Assembly (NCBI GenBank): GCA_017938145.1
Contig: JAGBCB010000012.1
Span: forward strand, 1-64,000
Direction of reading: 5' to 3'
Origin: Lachnospiraceae bacterium
Lineage (GTDB): Bacteria > Bacillota > Clostridia > Lachnospirales > Lachnospiraceae
Length of the DNA: 64,000 bases
Shown: positions 26,114 to 35,478 of the stretch, in pieces
Layout of the letters: each line of letters starts with the position of its first letter
Position numbering within the stretch: position 1 is the first letter of the stretch
The notes under the pieces: model-generated
Told to the model about the DNA's origin: nothing
Databases searched by the model: none
What the model saw: the letters and a program-made list of their open reading frames with translations, nothing else
Program-made: the position numbers and the translations under genes

Positions 26114-27790
26114 TTATTTTTCTTTTTCCATGTTAGTGGCATTGAATGCTTCTATTTCTCGATACAACTTTCCTAATGTACCATCTTCGAAATACATAAA
26201 CTTTTTGAATCGAAGATACTTGCCGTAAATAAAAGCAATCGCTTCTTTCTTTTCTCGTAATTCCATCATACTTTCCGAATTTACAATATTTCTGTATTCA
26301 TCACTATATTTCACATCATTTGCCGAATTAGCAATTCCTTTTTTATCATAATTCTGTCTTGCTGTTTTATACTCCCCTGCCATTGTAGAAACATACTCTA
26401 TTGTTTGCTTGTCACCGTCACCCGAAAGAAAAAGTTTCAATTCACACAATGCTAAAATCGTATATGCCTTTTCCTGTTTATAAATATCCAAGAATTGATG
26501 CATACTTTGAAACAGCAACAAAATTCCTGTGTGCTTACTACGTAAAGTCGCCATACAACCATCCAAATCTTCCACCTTGCCTATTCGACTTGCCTCGTCA
26601 CAAATTATCAATGTATTTCTTTCGTCCGTTTCGTGAAAGTCCGCTTCTGCGTGCCGTAACACTTGCATTGTAATCAAGCGAAAAAGCGGTTGGTATGTTC
26701 TCAACATTCCCTGTTCGATTGCCAAATCTAAGTTCGTTTCCCCATCATCCAGTGCAGACGGAGAAGTACGGTTCGGGTTTAGTTGCAAAGCCCATACCAC
26801 ATCTGGATAACTGAATACATCTAAATAGGTGAGCAATGTGCTTTGTATGTCTTGCAAACTCTCATTGTCCTTTTTACCTACAAATCCTTTTAACTTATCC
26901 AGTGTAATTCCTTCTCCCTGCTCCTCTGCTTCCAAAACCACACGTTCAATCAATTCGTCCAGATTACTCCGAGTAATCATCTGAATAATCGTAATAAATT
27001 CATATCCCCGATTAATATAATGGTATAGTAGCCCAGTCAAAATTTTTTTAGCATTGTCATAAAAATATGAATTGTCTCCGCTTTCTTGGATTAATGCATC
27101 CGCAATGTCTGTCACTGCTTTTAATTTTTCCGTTTCTGTCACTCTTGGCTTATGTATTCTGTAAAGCACATCCCACCCCCAACTTGCACGATTGCATGGT
27201 TGTATCACCTGTATTTTTTGATTATCCTCTGCCCGATACTTCCCCTTGATTTTAAGAACTTTCTGGTAGATTTCTCCTTTAATATCAATTACAAAAAAGT
27301 TCCACTTTAAAGCATCTTTAGAATGTTGTGCCACATACAGCCTTGATAACAACCATCCAATCAACAGCGTTGTTTTTGCCGAACCCACATTTCCAAGAAT
27401 GAATCCATTCAGCCCATCTCGTATAATCGGTACACGGATATATTTTTTACCAATCTTTCCAAGAACCAAATCATACGGCACATCAGAAAGATACTTGCTT
27501 GGTATTTCGGGATATGCGGAATCCCTGTATTCTTTTGTTTCATGTTCGGTAACTTTACGCTTTCCAATCGCATCCATGAATCCGAAATCTCTATGTCCTG
27601 CCTTTTCACGTTTACGATTAGTCAACGTTATTTCCACTGGAAGCACCGACGGAATTATTACTGCAAAGAGATATGCTATTGGTGTATTGTTTAACGTAAC
27701 ATTTGCTTCTTGCAGAACGCAAAGCTCCACTACTACAATTATCAAATACAACCACAGCCCTGTGTAAAAAATAAAGTTCTTGAACTTCAT
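26114..27790 (-). CDS. VirD4/TraG-type coupling protein
   Basis: A 558-residue membrane ATPase that links the relaxase-DNA complex to a type IV secretion channel. Two N-terminal helices (~8-50) are followed by Walker A GNVGSAKTT (~138), Walker B LIICDEASRIG (~400) and a C-terminal TraM-recognition-like region (FQSMHQFLD). AAGGAGAG precedes the ATG. Its presence in an element lacking other secretion genes is typical of mobilizable elements that borrow a helper's channel. Confidence 0.88.
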   Translation of the reverse strand: MKFKNFIFYTGLWLYLIIVVVELCVLQEANVTLNNTPIAYLFAVIIPSVLPVEITLTNRKREKAGHRDFGFMDAIGKRKVTEHETKEYRDSAYPEIPSKYLSDVPYDLVLGKIGKKYIRVPIIRDGLNGFILGNVGSAKTTLLIGWLLSRLYVAQHSKDALKWNFFVIDIKGEIYQKVLKIKGKYRAEDNQKIQVIQPCNRASWGWDVLYRIHKPRVTETEKLKAVTDIADALIQESGDNSYFYDNAKKILTGLLYHYINRGYEFITIIQMITRSNLDELIERVVLEAEEQGEGITLDKLKGFVGKKDNESLQDIQSTLLTYLDVFSYPDVVWALQLNPNRTSPSALDDGETNLDLAIEQGMLRTYQPLFRLITMQVLRHAEADFHETDERNTLIICDEASRIGKVEDLDGCMATLRSKHTGILLLFQSMHQFLDIYKQEKAYTILALCELKLFLSGDGDKQTIEYVSTMAGEYKTARQNYDKKGIANSANDVKYSDEYRNIVNSESMMELREKKEAIAFIYGKYLRFKKFMYFEDGTLGKLYREIEAFNATNMEKEK

Positions 27791-27793
27791 AGA

Positions 27794-28009
27794 TTATCGC
27801 TCTCCTTGCTCTTCTTTGTGTACCCAAAATGTGAATGTCCCATCCGCACCATGCTCAAGCATATCAAAGGAATGCTCTGACATCCCACATAGGCCATTCT
27901 TTAAGAACAGCCCATACTGTCCGGCATACATAGCAGTTCCTGCACAAAAAACGCGTACTTCATCTTTTGTACTCAAATCTAAGTATGTAATAAAATTATC
28001 AAGTGTCAT
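27794..28009 (-). CDS. Small hypothetical protein
   Basis: A 71-residue protein ending 3 nt before the coupling-protein gene. AAGGGGTGA lies upstream of the ATG. It contains acidic stretches and a FAGT...FLKNGL segment but no family I recognise. The tight spacing supports translation with the coupling-protein gene. Confidence 0.65.
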   Translation of the reverse strand: MTLDNFITYLDLSTKDEVRVFCAGTAMYAGQYGLFLKNGLCGMSEHSFDMLEHGADGTFTFWVHKEEQGER

Positions 28010-28085
28010 TTCTAATCACCCCTTTCTTAAAATGGTCTATATTCTTATTATCCGTTTCTATTTTCTTTTTGCGTGTCAATAAAAA

Positions 28086-28131
28086 AAGAGTTGGAAAAGA
28101 ATGATTTCTCTTTCATCCTTTTCCAACTCTT
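28086..28131. terminator. Terminator after the replication-like gene
   Basis: AAGAGTTGGAAAAG (28086-28099) pairs perfectly with its complement (28118-28131). On the minus strand a run of T follows. Confidence 0.82.
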
Positions 28132-28212
28132 CTGTTCTTCTCAATGAGATGACTCATTTTCCCTATTTACTAAAGTTTCCCCCTCTTTATGTATGCATTT
28201 AATATGTTTATT

Positions 28213-29529
28213 TTATTCACACAACACATATATTTCCTGCTCTTCTTCTCCTTTTATACCGCAAAGCCATTCAAGAACCGCTTTATATTCTTTTTCTCCC
28301 TGTACCACCCGTATGCTCTTATTTCCCATATCCTTAAAAACACGAATCGTGAGATTTGCTGTACGTTTTGCATTTGAAGTAACTGTTTTTGCGGACATAT
28401 GAGATGTAGCAGAATATATGTCATCCTCTGTAACAATATAAATACCTGCTCCATAACTATTAACCTTTTCCACTATTCTGCTAAAAAACTTCTCTCTCCA
28501 TTTTCTATCTTTTGTTATATCCAAATTCTCAAGATATTTCGCAAAAGCATCATCAATTTCCCTGTAATAATCCTTTATCGGTATCGCCAATAATTCCTCT
28601 GAAAGTTTTCGGAATGCTCCCTCTATATCTTCCTGCGTCAATTCAAACAGGTTAGATTTTTTATTGCAATACTGTCCTATAATTTCCTTTCTTTTTACGG
28701 TATACTCAATTCTGCACATCTTAGAAAGCTCTTTAATTATTACATCGCTCTTTGGTTTTTTGTTATTAGAATATATCGTTTCCCGACTTTTATCATAGAT
28801 TTTAACTATCCTATTTGTTGAGGTCGAAACCAAGCCAGTTGGAAACACTCCGCTTAATATTGTTCTCCACAAGGTTTCTTTATTTGCTAAATAACTTTCG
28901 CCGCCATTTTCTTTGTATTCCGAATGAGTAAAACCATTCAGCTTTGCTTGATATGCGCCCAAAGTTTCTATTGCGCCCACAATACCACGCTTCATTTTAA
29001 AGTTTATATTAAGCTCCATCTGTCGCAAACCTGCATAATCTTTAATGAAATATATTCCGTAATTCTCACCAATTTTCTGTATTGATTCTCTTACATAACT
29101 CTGCTCTTCTTCACACGAATTATTAGAAAAGTTCCCAAGATATTCATAGCCTTTCAATGGAGAAATAAAAACCTCCAATGAACATATATCATGATTACTT
29201 CTTCCATTACCACGATTAATTGATAATGTAAAATTAGAAAAACGAATCATAACATCACTTACCCATGGTAACGGTTGTTTTCCATTACAAATCAACAATG
29301 CCTGCTCCGAATTAACCGTTTGCTTTACAGTAAGGGCATCCATATGTAATTCCTTTTCACGTTCCATGGCATTTGCAAGTTTATTCCAATCAATTTCCTT
29401 AATATCTAATACCACACGAATACGGTCAAACCCAACACGCATTGGAACAGTAAGAAACTTATAACCATTTGCTTCGTGTATTTTCCTCATTGACTTATCC
29501 AAAAACACTTCCTCTGCAAAGAAATCCAT
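28213..29529 (-). CDS. Putative replication initiation protein
   Basis: 438 residues, basic and mostly alpha/beta. The KIYDKSRE stretch (~235) and general make-up recall rolling-circle (Rep_trans-like) initiators found in clostridial integrative elements, but no HUH motif is clear to me. The start at 29529 follows GGGAGGG; the earlier in-frame start at 29631 has no site. It is the first gene inside the element after tRNA-Trp. A role in replicating the excised circle is inferred from position. Confidence 0.5.
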   Translation of the reverse strand: MDFFAEEVFLDKSMRKIHEANGYKFLTVPMRVGFDRIRVVLDIKEIDWNKLANAMEREKELHMDALTVKQTVNSEQALLICNGKQPLPWVSDVMIRFSNFTLSINRGNGRSNHDICSLEVFISPLKGYEYLGNFSNNSCEEEQSYVRESIQKIGENYGIYFIKDYAGLRQMELNINFKMKRGIVGAIETLGAYQAKLNGFTHSEYKENGGESYLANKETLWRTILSGVFPTGLVSTSTNRIVKIYDKSRETIYSNNKKPKSDVIIKELSKMCRIEYTVKRKEIIGQYCNKKSNLFELTQEDIEGAFRKLSEELLAIPIKDYYREIDDAFAKYLENLDITKDRKWREKFFSRIVEKVNSYGAGIYIVTEDDIYSATSHMSAKTVTSNAKRTANLTIRVFKDMGNKSIRVVQGEKEYKAVLEWLCGIKGEEEQEIYVLCE

Positions 29530-29652
29530 ATAACCCTCCCGAAATTTTACTTCATCCCTATTATACCAATTTTTTTCTAAAATACAAAATCCGAAAAACA
29601 AAAAAGCAACTATTTCAGTATTTTCTACCAAAATAATTGCTTTCGTCTTGTC

Positions 29653-29671
29653 GTGTTAATTTCCGTGTTAA
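29653..29671. promoter_or_regulatory. Putative integrase arm-type sites, right end
   Basis: GTGTTAA at 29653-29659 and 29665-29671, matching the sites near the left end (20884-20910). Confidence 0.6.
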
Positions 29672-29717
29672 CTTTGCAGATATACAAAGCTTTTCCTTTC
29701 TGTTTATCACGATTTCA

Positions 29718-29743
29718 AACAGGGGATGAGAGAATCGAACTCC
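29718..29743. repeat. Right attachment site, within tRNA-Trp
   Basis: The 26-bp repeat identical to 20783-20808. Here it forms the actual 3' part of the intact tRNA gene, so insertion left the tRNA functional. Confidence 0.88.
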
Positions 29744-29790
29744 CGCTAAAGGTTTTGGAGACCCTTGTCATACCATTTGACCAATCCCCT
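29720..29790 (-). tRNA. tRNA-Trp (anticodon CCA)
   Basis: The cloverleaf is clear on the minus strand. The acceptor AGGGGAT pairs with ATCCCCT. The D-arm stem is GTCA/TGAC, the anticodon stem AGGGT/ACCTT encloses CTCCAAA with CCA, and the T-arm is GGGAG-TTCGATT-CTCTC. The discriminator is G, as expected for bacterial tRNA-Trp. CCA is not encoded. Its 3' end is the integration site of the element. Confidence 0.95.
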
Positions 29791-29808
29791 TTGCAACACT
29801 GCCTTGCT

Positions 29809-29838
29809 ATTTTACACCAAGGCAGTGCACTTTGTCAA
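29809..29838 (-). promoter_or_regulatory. Promoter of tRNA-Trp
   Basis: TTGACA (29833-29838) and TAAAAT (29809-29814) with an 18-nt spacer. An inverted repeat ACTGCCTTG/CAAGGCAGT spans the -10 and spacer and may double as a terminator for radA. Confidence 0.65.
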
Positions 29839-29896
29839 GATATTTTCTTCTTTTTCTTGAAAACTTCTGCGATTCCGACAATTTTCATTTGCCGTT

Positions 29897-31258
29897 CTAT
29901 AGCAATGATGCCAGTTCCCGGATATTTCCCACTTCAATTAAGCGGATGTTAGCAGGCTTGCCGTCCACATTCCGGGCATTTTTTGCCTTTGGAACAATGC
30001 AGACCTCATAGCCCAGTTTTTCCGCTTCTTTAATGCGCTGCGAAAGCATACTTACGCTACGCACTTCACCGGTAAGACCGATTTCTCCGAAAGCAATGGT
30101 TTTGCTGTCTACCGCCCTGTTTTTATAACTGGAAAGTAACGCCAGCACAATAGCAAGGTCAATGCCCGGTTCGGTAATCTTCATGCCGCCGGCTACGTTT
30201 ACATAGGCATCGCAGCCCGCCAAGGAAATGCCAAGACGTTTTTCCATAACCGCCATCAGCAAATTAACCCTGTTATAATCAACGCCCGCTGCCGTACGTC
30301 GCGGCATATTAAAATTGGTCTGGCACACCAGTGCCTGCACCTCCACAAGGATAGGTCGGGTGCCTTCCATCACGGTAGTAATGACGGAGCCCGGTTCTTC
30401 CTCCGGCCTTCCCTCTAACATATACTCTGATGGATTTGTTACCTCATTAAGACCAACACCGGTCATTTCAAACACACCAATCTCGTTCGTAGAACCAAAA
30501 CGGTTCTTTACCGCCCGTAAAATACGGTATGCCGCAGAATTATCACCTTCAAAGTAAAGCACCGTATCCACCATATGCTCCAGCATACGGGGACCTGCCA
30601 CCGTACCTTCTTTAGTTACATGACCTACAATAAAAATAGAAATTTCTTTATCCTTTGCCAAACGCATAAGACTGGCCGTAGCCTCTCTTACCTGACTTAC
30701 AGAGCCCGGCGCAGAGCCCACTTCTTCCCGGTACATGGTCTGGATGGAGTCAATGACCACCACTTCCGGCTGCTCTTTTTCCAAAGCAGCTTCAATCAAA
30801 TCCAGATTGGTTTCGGAAAGCAGTAATACATCTCCCGAAAACTCACCCAGACGGTCCGCTCGCATTTTAATCTGCTGGGCAGATTCTTCACCGGAAATAT
30901 AAAGCACCTTGTGCCCCGCGGAAAGCTCCCGACACATCTGCAGAAGCAGTGTAGACTTACCAATGCCCGGATCACCGCCCACCAGCACCAGAGAGCCCTT
31001 AACAATACCGCCTCCCAGCACCCGGTCAAACTCCCGGATACCGATAAGCGTACGTTCTTCTTTATCGGAAGACACTTCCTTTAACGGTACCGGCTTTGCT
31101 GTGCTGCCCGTACCGTTTGTAATTCCCTTAACTTTTGTTTGTATGACCGGTTCTTCCGTGAAAGAATTCCATGCTTTACAGCCGGGACATTGTCCCAGCC
31201 ACTTTGCTGATTCAAACCCACATTCTTTACAGAAGAACACTGTTTTTGCTTTTGCCAT
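29897..31258 (-). CDS. radA: DNA repair protein RadA
   Basis: A RecA-related ATPase that processes recombination intermediates and promotes branch migration. The 453-residue protein has the N-terminal zinc finger (CKECG...CPGC, ~10-29), Walker A GGDPGIGKST (~93), the RadA-specific KNRFG motif (~250) and a Lon-like C-terminal domain with intact AGG-type loop. Length is normal. It is downstream of clpC and a small gene, in an order resembling the clpC-radA neighbourhood of other Firmicutes. Confidence 0.96.
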   Translation of the reverse strand: MAKAKTVFFCKECGFESAKWLGQCPGCKAWNSFTEEPVIQTKVKGITNGTGSTAKPVPLKEVSSDKEERTLIGIREFDRVLGGGIVKGSLVLVGGDPGIGKSTLLLQMCRELSAGHKVLYISGEESAQQIKMRADRLGEFSGDVLLLSETNLDLIEAALEKEQPEVVVIDSIQTMYREEVGSAPGSVSQVREATASLMRLAKDKEISIFIVGHVTKEGTVAGPRMLEHMVDTVLYFEGDNSAAYRILRAVKNRFGSTNEIGVFEMTGVGLNEVTNPSEYMLEGRPEEEPGSVITTVMEGTRPILVEVQALVCQTNFNMPRRTAAGVDYNRVNLLMAVMEKRLGISLAGCDAYVNVAGGMKITEPGIDLAIVLALLSSYKNRAVDSKTIAFGEIGLTGEVRSVSMLSQRIKEAEKLGYEVCIVPKAKNARNVDGKPANIRLIEVGNIRELASLL

Positions 31259-31274
31259 TCCCCGAAACTACCTC

Positions 31275-31679
31275 TTACATGCGTTCAATAACAACTTCCT
31301 GTGGCTGACCTGTGGTTAAATCCACACTGATTACCAGCTTGCCGCCGATATTGGTGGTCATGTTACCAAGGTTTGTTCCGTCAAGCAATACACGGTATTC
31401 CTTTTCTTCTTCCAAATCAAGGGTAATCTGGGTATGGTCGTTACCTTCTACGTTGAAGGAAACCCTTCTCTCCTCTGCCACAAAGCCTGTAACCTTGGTT
31501 CCCGGAACAGACTCATAAACAAAAGAACCGTTCTTTTCTAACTTTGTAATTTCCGCAAAGGTCTTTACCTTATATAAATCACCCAGGTGTGGGAAATCGG
31601 ATAACTTGGACTTTTCTGCCAAAGTATAATCGCCAAATCCTAAACCACCGTTTTCACATACATAAATTAAATCTGCCAT
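31275..31679 (-). CDS. Conserved small protein, unknown function
   Basis: A 134-residue, mostly beta-type protein without signal peptide or membrane segment. The name endosialidase appears in my memory for such clostridial proteins, but nothing in the sequence supports that activity. AGGAGAAA precedes the ATG. It lies between clpC (18 nt) and radA (16 nt), so it is surely co-transcribed with them. Confidence 0.75.
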   Translation of the reverse strand: MADLIYVCENGGLGFGDYTLAEKSKLSDFPHLGDLYKVKTFAEITKLEKNGSFVYESVPGTKVTGFVAEERRVSFNVEGNDHTQITLDLEEEKEYRVLLDGTNLGNMTTNIGGKLVISVDLTTGQPQEVVIERM

Positions 31680-31697
31680 GTTATTTCTCCTTTTTCT

Positions 31698-34157
31698 TTA
31701 TTTCTCTTTTGGACTTCTTACACGGAACACCGGTTTACCCTCTTTTACGGAAAGAGATACCGTATCTCCCTGTTTGATTGTTCCCTTAATAATTTCCTCC
31801 GCCAGCATATCCTCAATATGGGTCTGCACCGCACGGCGGATTGGTCTTGCACCGTATTTATCGTCAAAGCCTTTTTCTAAAATGAATTCGGTTACGGATT
31901 CCTGCAGGTTCAGTTTGATATTTAACTGTTCCCTGCAGCGTTTCACGATAATATCCAGCTGTATTTTAGCAATCTGACGAAGGGTATCCTTGGTCAGGGA
32001 GTGGAATACAATGGTCTCATCGATACGGTTTAAAAATTCCGGTTTAAATGCCCGCTTTACTTCTTCCATAACATTACCGCGCATTTTCTCGTAATCGGCC
32101 TTTTCATCAGTTTGCGTACTAAAACCTAAATGCTTTGGCTGCATGATGACACCTGCACCGGTATTGGAAGTCATAATAATGATTGTATTTTTAAAGCTTA
32201 CCTTGCGGCCCTGGGAATCGGTAATACGGCCGTCTTCCAGTACCTGCAGTAAAATGTTAAACACATCCGGGTGGGCCTTTTCCAGCTCATCAAATAAAAG
32301 CACCGAGTAAGGCTTCCGGCGAATCTGTTCGGATAACTGTCCGCCCTCCTCGTGACCCACATATCCCGGCGGAGAACCGATGATTTTGGACACACTATGC
32401 TTTTCCATGTATTCGGACATATCTACCCGGATCATGGCGTTTTCGTCGCCGAACATTGCCTCGGCAAGCGCCTTGGAAAGCTCGGTTTTACCAACACCGG
32501 TCGGACCAAGGAACAGGAAGGAACCGATTGGACGGTTTGGATCTTTTAATCCCACCCTTGCTCTGCGGATTGCCTTTACGATGGACATTACCGCATCATC
32601 CTGGCCTACTACACGTTTCTTTAATACTTCCGGAAGCTTTTGCAGACGTTCGCTTTCTGCCTCCTGCAGCCTGGAGAGCGGAATTCCGGTCCAGGAAGAA
32701 ACTACCTCAGCAATTTGTTCCTCTGTGAGCACCAGCTGTTCCTTACCCGCTGCTTCTGCCTGCTTTTTCTTGCGGCGGGCAATTTTCTTTTCCAGCTTTT
32801 TCTGTTCATTGGAGATTTGAACCGCATCCTCTAATCGGCCGTCTACCAGCGCATCTTCTTTTTCCTGCTCTAATGCTGTCAGCTCTTTTTCCAGTTCCTT
32901 ATCCTTGTCGGAAATAGTAAAGGACTTTAAATGAAGCCTGGATGCTGCCTCATCCATGGCATCAATGGCCTTATCCGGAAGGAAACGGTCGTTAACATAG
33001 CGGCTGGTTAAGGAAACCGCTGCCTTCACTGCCTCATCGGATATTTCAATCATATGATGACTTTCATAATTCGCACGAAGCCCGCGGAGAATATCCACTG
33101 CTTCTTCTTCCGTTGGTTCTTCTACCGCAACCGGCTGGAATCTGCGTTCTAACGCCGCATCCTTCTCCACATGCTTGCGGTACTCTTCTCTTGTAGTTGC
33201 ACCGATTACCTGCAGTTCCCCTCTTGCCAGGGCAGGTTTTAAAATATTGGAAGCATCCATGGCTCCCTCTGCACCGCCGGCACCGATTAAGGTATGCAGT
33301 TCATCAATAAACAAAATAACGTTACCCGCAGAAATCACCTCTGCAATAACCCGTTTGATTCTTTCTTCAAATTCACCACGGTATTTGGAGCCTGCCACCA
33401 TGGCAGATAAATCTAAGGATAAAATCTTTTTACCCTTCATAATCTCCGGCACATCGCCCTTTGCCAGCAGAGTTGCCAGGCCTTCTACCACTGCTGTTTT
33501 ACCTACGCCCGGTTCTCCGATTAAGCACGGGTTGTTCTTGGTTCTCCGGCATAAAATCTGAATCAGACGCTCCATTTCTTTGATACGTCCAACCACCGGG
33601 TCTAATTTATGTTCTTCTGCCTGAAGGGTTAAATCCCTGCTGTACTGTTCCAAAGTAGGGGTAGAGGAATGCTTTGTTCCCTTGCCGCGGCTAATGGCAA
33701 ATTCTGCCTTTGCAGCAGCCATATCACCACCCATCAGTAATACCGCATCGGTAAACACCTTCTGCACATTTACTTCTAACGTATTCAACAAACGCACTGC
33801 CAGGCACATCCGCTCTTTGAGAAGTGCCACCAGAATATGTTCCGTACCGGCGAGACGTTCGCCGTATGCATTTGCTTCCTGCTCGCTTTGCAGGAGTACC
33901 TTTCTTGCCATTGGAGAAAAACTGTCCTGTCCGTCCGGCTCTTCACCGCCACCCAGCACAATTAACTGCTTTGCCAGTTCCAGTAGTTTTTCCTCTTCCG
34001 TACCATTCTGCAATAAAATATCTTTTGCCACACCATCACACTGGGTCAGGGCAATCAGCAGATGCTCCGTGCCAATATAGCTTTGGCCCATCTGCTCCGA
34101 TAATTCGTATGCCACTGCCAGTACCCTTTGGGCATTCGGTGTAAACTTTTCCTTCAT
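31698..34157 (-). CDS. clpC: Clp protease ATPase subunit ClpC
   Basis: An 819-residue AAA+ unfoldase that feeds proteins to ClpP. It has the N-terminal Clp-N repeats (~1-145), a first AAA+ module (Walker A GEPGVGKT ~207, Walker B ILFIDELH), a middle coiled region (~410-475), a second AAA+ module (GPTGVGKT ~545, LLFDELEKAHP) and the LGF loop (~680) that docks to ClpP. The ctsR-mcsA-mcsB genes that often precede it in Firmicutes are absent here. The upstream neighbour is a surface protein gene. Confidence 0.95.
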   Translation of the reverse strand: MKEKFTPNAQRVLAVAYELSEQMGQSYIGTEHLLIALTQCDGVAKDILLQNGTEEEKLLELAKQLIVLGGGEEPDGQDSFSPMARKVLLQSEQEANAYGERLAGTEHILVALLKERMCLAVRLLNTLEVNVQKVFTDAVLLMGGDMAAAKAEFAISRGKGTKHSSTPTLEQYSRDLTLQAEEHKLDPVVGRIKEMERLIQILCRRTKNNPCLIGEPGVGKTAVVEGLATLLAKGDVPEIMKGKKILSLDLSAMVAGSKYRGEFEERIKRVIAEVISAGNVILFIDELHTLIGAGGAEGAMDASNILKPALARGELQVIGATTREEYRKHVEKDAALERRFQPVAVEEPTEEEAVDILRGLRANYESHHMIEISDEAVKAAVSLTSRYVNDRFLPDKAIDAMDEAASRLHLKSFTISDKDKELEKELTALEQEKEDALVDGRLEDAVQISNEQKKLEKKIARRKKKQAEAAGKEQLVLTEEQIAEVVSSWTGIPLSRLQEAESERLQKLPEVLKKRVVGQDDAVMSIVKAIRRARVGLKDPNRPIGSFLFLGPTGVGKTELSKALAEAMFGDENAMIRVDMSEYMEKHSVSKIIGSPPGYVGHEEGGQLSEQIRRKPYSVLLFDELEKAHPDVFNILLQVLEDGRITDSQGRKVSFKNTIIIMTSNTGAGVIMQPKHLGFSTQTDEKADYEKMRGNVMEEVKRAFKPEFLNRIDETIVFHSLTKDTLRQIAKIQLDIIVKRCREQLNIKLNLQESVTEFILEKGFDDKYGARPIRRAVQTHIEDMLAEEIIKGTIKQGDTVSLSVKEGKPVFRVRSPKEK

Positions 34158-34163
34158 TTTTGA

Positions 34164-35456
34164 CTATCCTCGATTCTTACGTCGTATACATAACCACAGA
34201 ATTACCAATAAAAGCACCAGACAAACGCCGGTTAAAAAAGCCACGGCAAAGGTCAGGATGGATTGATAAACCTGATACTCCGCAACTGCTTCCTTCAGGC
34301 CCTCATCATTGCTTTCAATCACCTGGGTTATTACATATTCTTCTTCCTTCACTCTCTGCAGTGTCTGCTCTACCCGGTCATACCGGTACAGGTTTACTTC
34401 CCCCGCATCATTTTTTAATACCAGAAGAAGAAATTCCTCCGGATTTTCTCCCTGTTTTGCATATGCTTCCACCTGACGTTCATTTATCATCAGGGTTGTT
34501 TGTACATATCCGTCCGGAAGTGTAATACTTTCCGGTTTTTCACAAGGAGTATAAGTGTGATACTCTGTTAAAAGCACCTGTTCTTCCTTTGTCCCAAACA
34601 AAATACCCGGTTTCAAGGTAAGCACCGGTTCCGATGGAGTTTCTGTCGGCACTGCCGGATTGTCCGGGATGTCCGGTGCTGCCGTAGGCTCTGCCACATA
34701 CTCCGCCCGGGTAATATGAACGGTGTACACTCTCTGGGAGCCGTTTTCCGCAGTTACCGTAATCAGGACCTCATTATTTCCGATTTCTAAATTTTTACCG
34801 CCTTCTACTTTTACACCCGCTAAGGTATCCTCCGCAATAGCGCTGACAATAACCATGCTTGCCTCAAAAGGCACCACGCCCTGATACGTCTGGATTTCCT
34901 GTGAAAAAGCAGGATTCAGTTCCACGGTTTTCGGCTGATTATCCACCAAATACAAGGCAGACAAATAGTTGTTATCCGAGGCAGAAAAAGAAGGCAGTAC
35001 CGTAAAAATTTTATTTACACCCGTCACCGACATTTCTGCACCGTCGGTATAACAATATACCACAGGGCGTTCATATAAGGCAACCTCACATTCGCCCTGG
35101 GTCAATGCCGTAAACCAGATGCGATAGGTTCTTTCCTGGGCAGACGGCGATGCACCGATGTCCGATACCTTTAAAAAGCCGGCGCCCCCTGTAATACAGG
35201 AAGCGGCCGAATAAAACTCAAATATGGTATCATCGTAGCTTAAAAACGCCTCAAAATCGCCGATTGTAGCGTCTGCACTGATTGTCAGTTTTACTTCCAC
35301 CGTATCGCCGGCATGAATTTCCTCCGTGTCGGTAGAAAGCGTAATGGTTGCGCTGGCAGCTTCCACATTTTTTGCAGGAACAACTGCCAGAAGCAACAGA
35401 AACATAATTACTCCTGCCATCCACTTATTCGGTTTTTGTCTGTTTTTCTTTTTCAT
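34164..35456 (-). CDS. Membrane-anchored cohesin / cadherin-like protein
   Basis: 430 residues. Signal peptide (~12-33), a cohesin-like domain (~35-150; DTVEVKLTISADATIGDFEAFLSYD), a cadherin-like beta-sandwich (~160-250; SALYL...VTAENGSQRVYTVHITR), a Thr/Pro/Ala linker, a further extracellular part and a C-terminal membrane helix (~405-423) followed by RRKNRG. The protein is therefore exposed on the outside and anchored. It lies 6 nt before clpC and 22 nt after the glucosaminidase gene. Cohesin may bind a dockerin partner; none is seen nearby. Confidence 0.82.
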   Translation of the reverse strand: MKKKNRQKPNKWMAGVIMFLLLLAVVPAKNVEAASATITLSTDTEEIHAGDTVEVKLTISADATIGDFEAFLSYDDTIFEFYSAASCITGGAGFLKVSDIGASPSAQERTYRIWFTALTQGECEVALYERPVVYCYTDGAEMSVTGVNKIFTVLPSFSASDNNYLSALYLVDNQPKTVELNPAFSQEIQTYQGVVPFEASMVIVSAIAEDTLAGVKVEGGKNLEIGNNEVLITVTAENGSQRVYTVHITRAEYVAEPTAAPDIPDNPAVPTETPSEPVLTLKPGILFGTKEEQVLLTEYHTYTPCEKPESITLPDGYVQTTLMINERQVEAYAKQGENPEEFLLLVLKNDAGEVNLYRYDRVEQTLQRVKEEEYVITQVIESNDEGLKEAVAEYQVYQSILTFAVAFLTGVCLVLLLVILWLCIRRKNRG

Positions 35457-35478
35457 AGCAGAAGTATCCTTCCAAAAT

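Larger units (their letters stand above)
20783..29743. mobile_element. Integrative mobilizable element in tRNA-Trp
   Basis: About 8.9 kb bounded by an identical 26-bp direct repeat (20783-20808 and 29718-29743) that is the 3' end of tRNA-Trp. Contents: tyrosine integrase next to the left end, lipoprotein, zinc-ribbon membrane protein, XRE regulator, MobA/MobL relaxase with nested small gene, probable oriT, accessory protein, VirD4-type coupling protein, a small gene, and a putative replication initiator. No mating-pair ATPase (VirB4) or channel genes are present, so it would need a helper element: an IME rather than a full ICE. Its DNA is visibly more AT-rich than its neighbours. Confidence 0.88.

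Noticed and set aside
20783-29743. Calling the element a complete ICE
   Set aside because: No VirB4-like ATPase, channel or cell-wall hydrolase genes for mating are present between the att sites.
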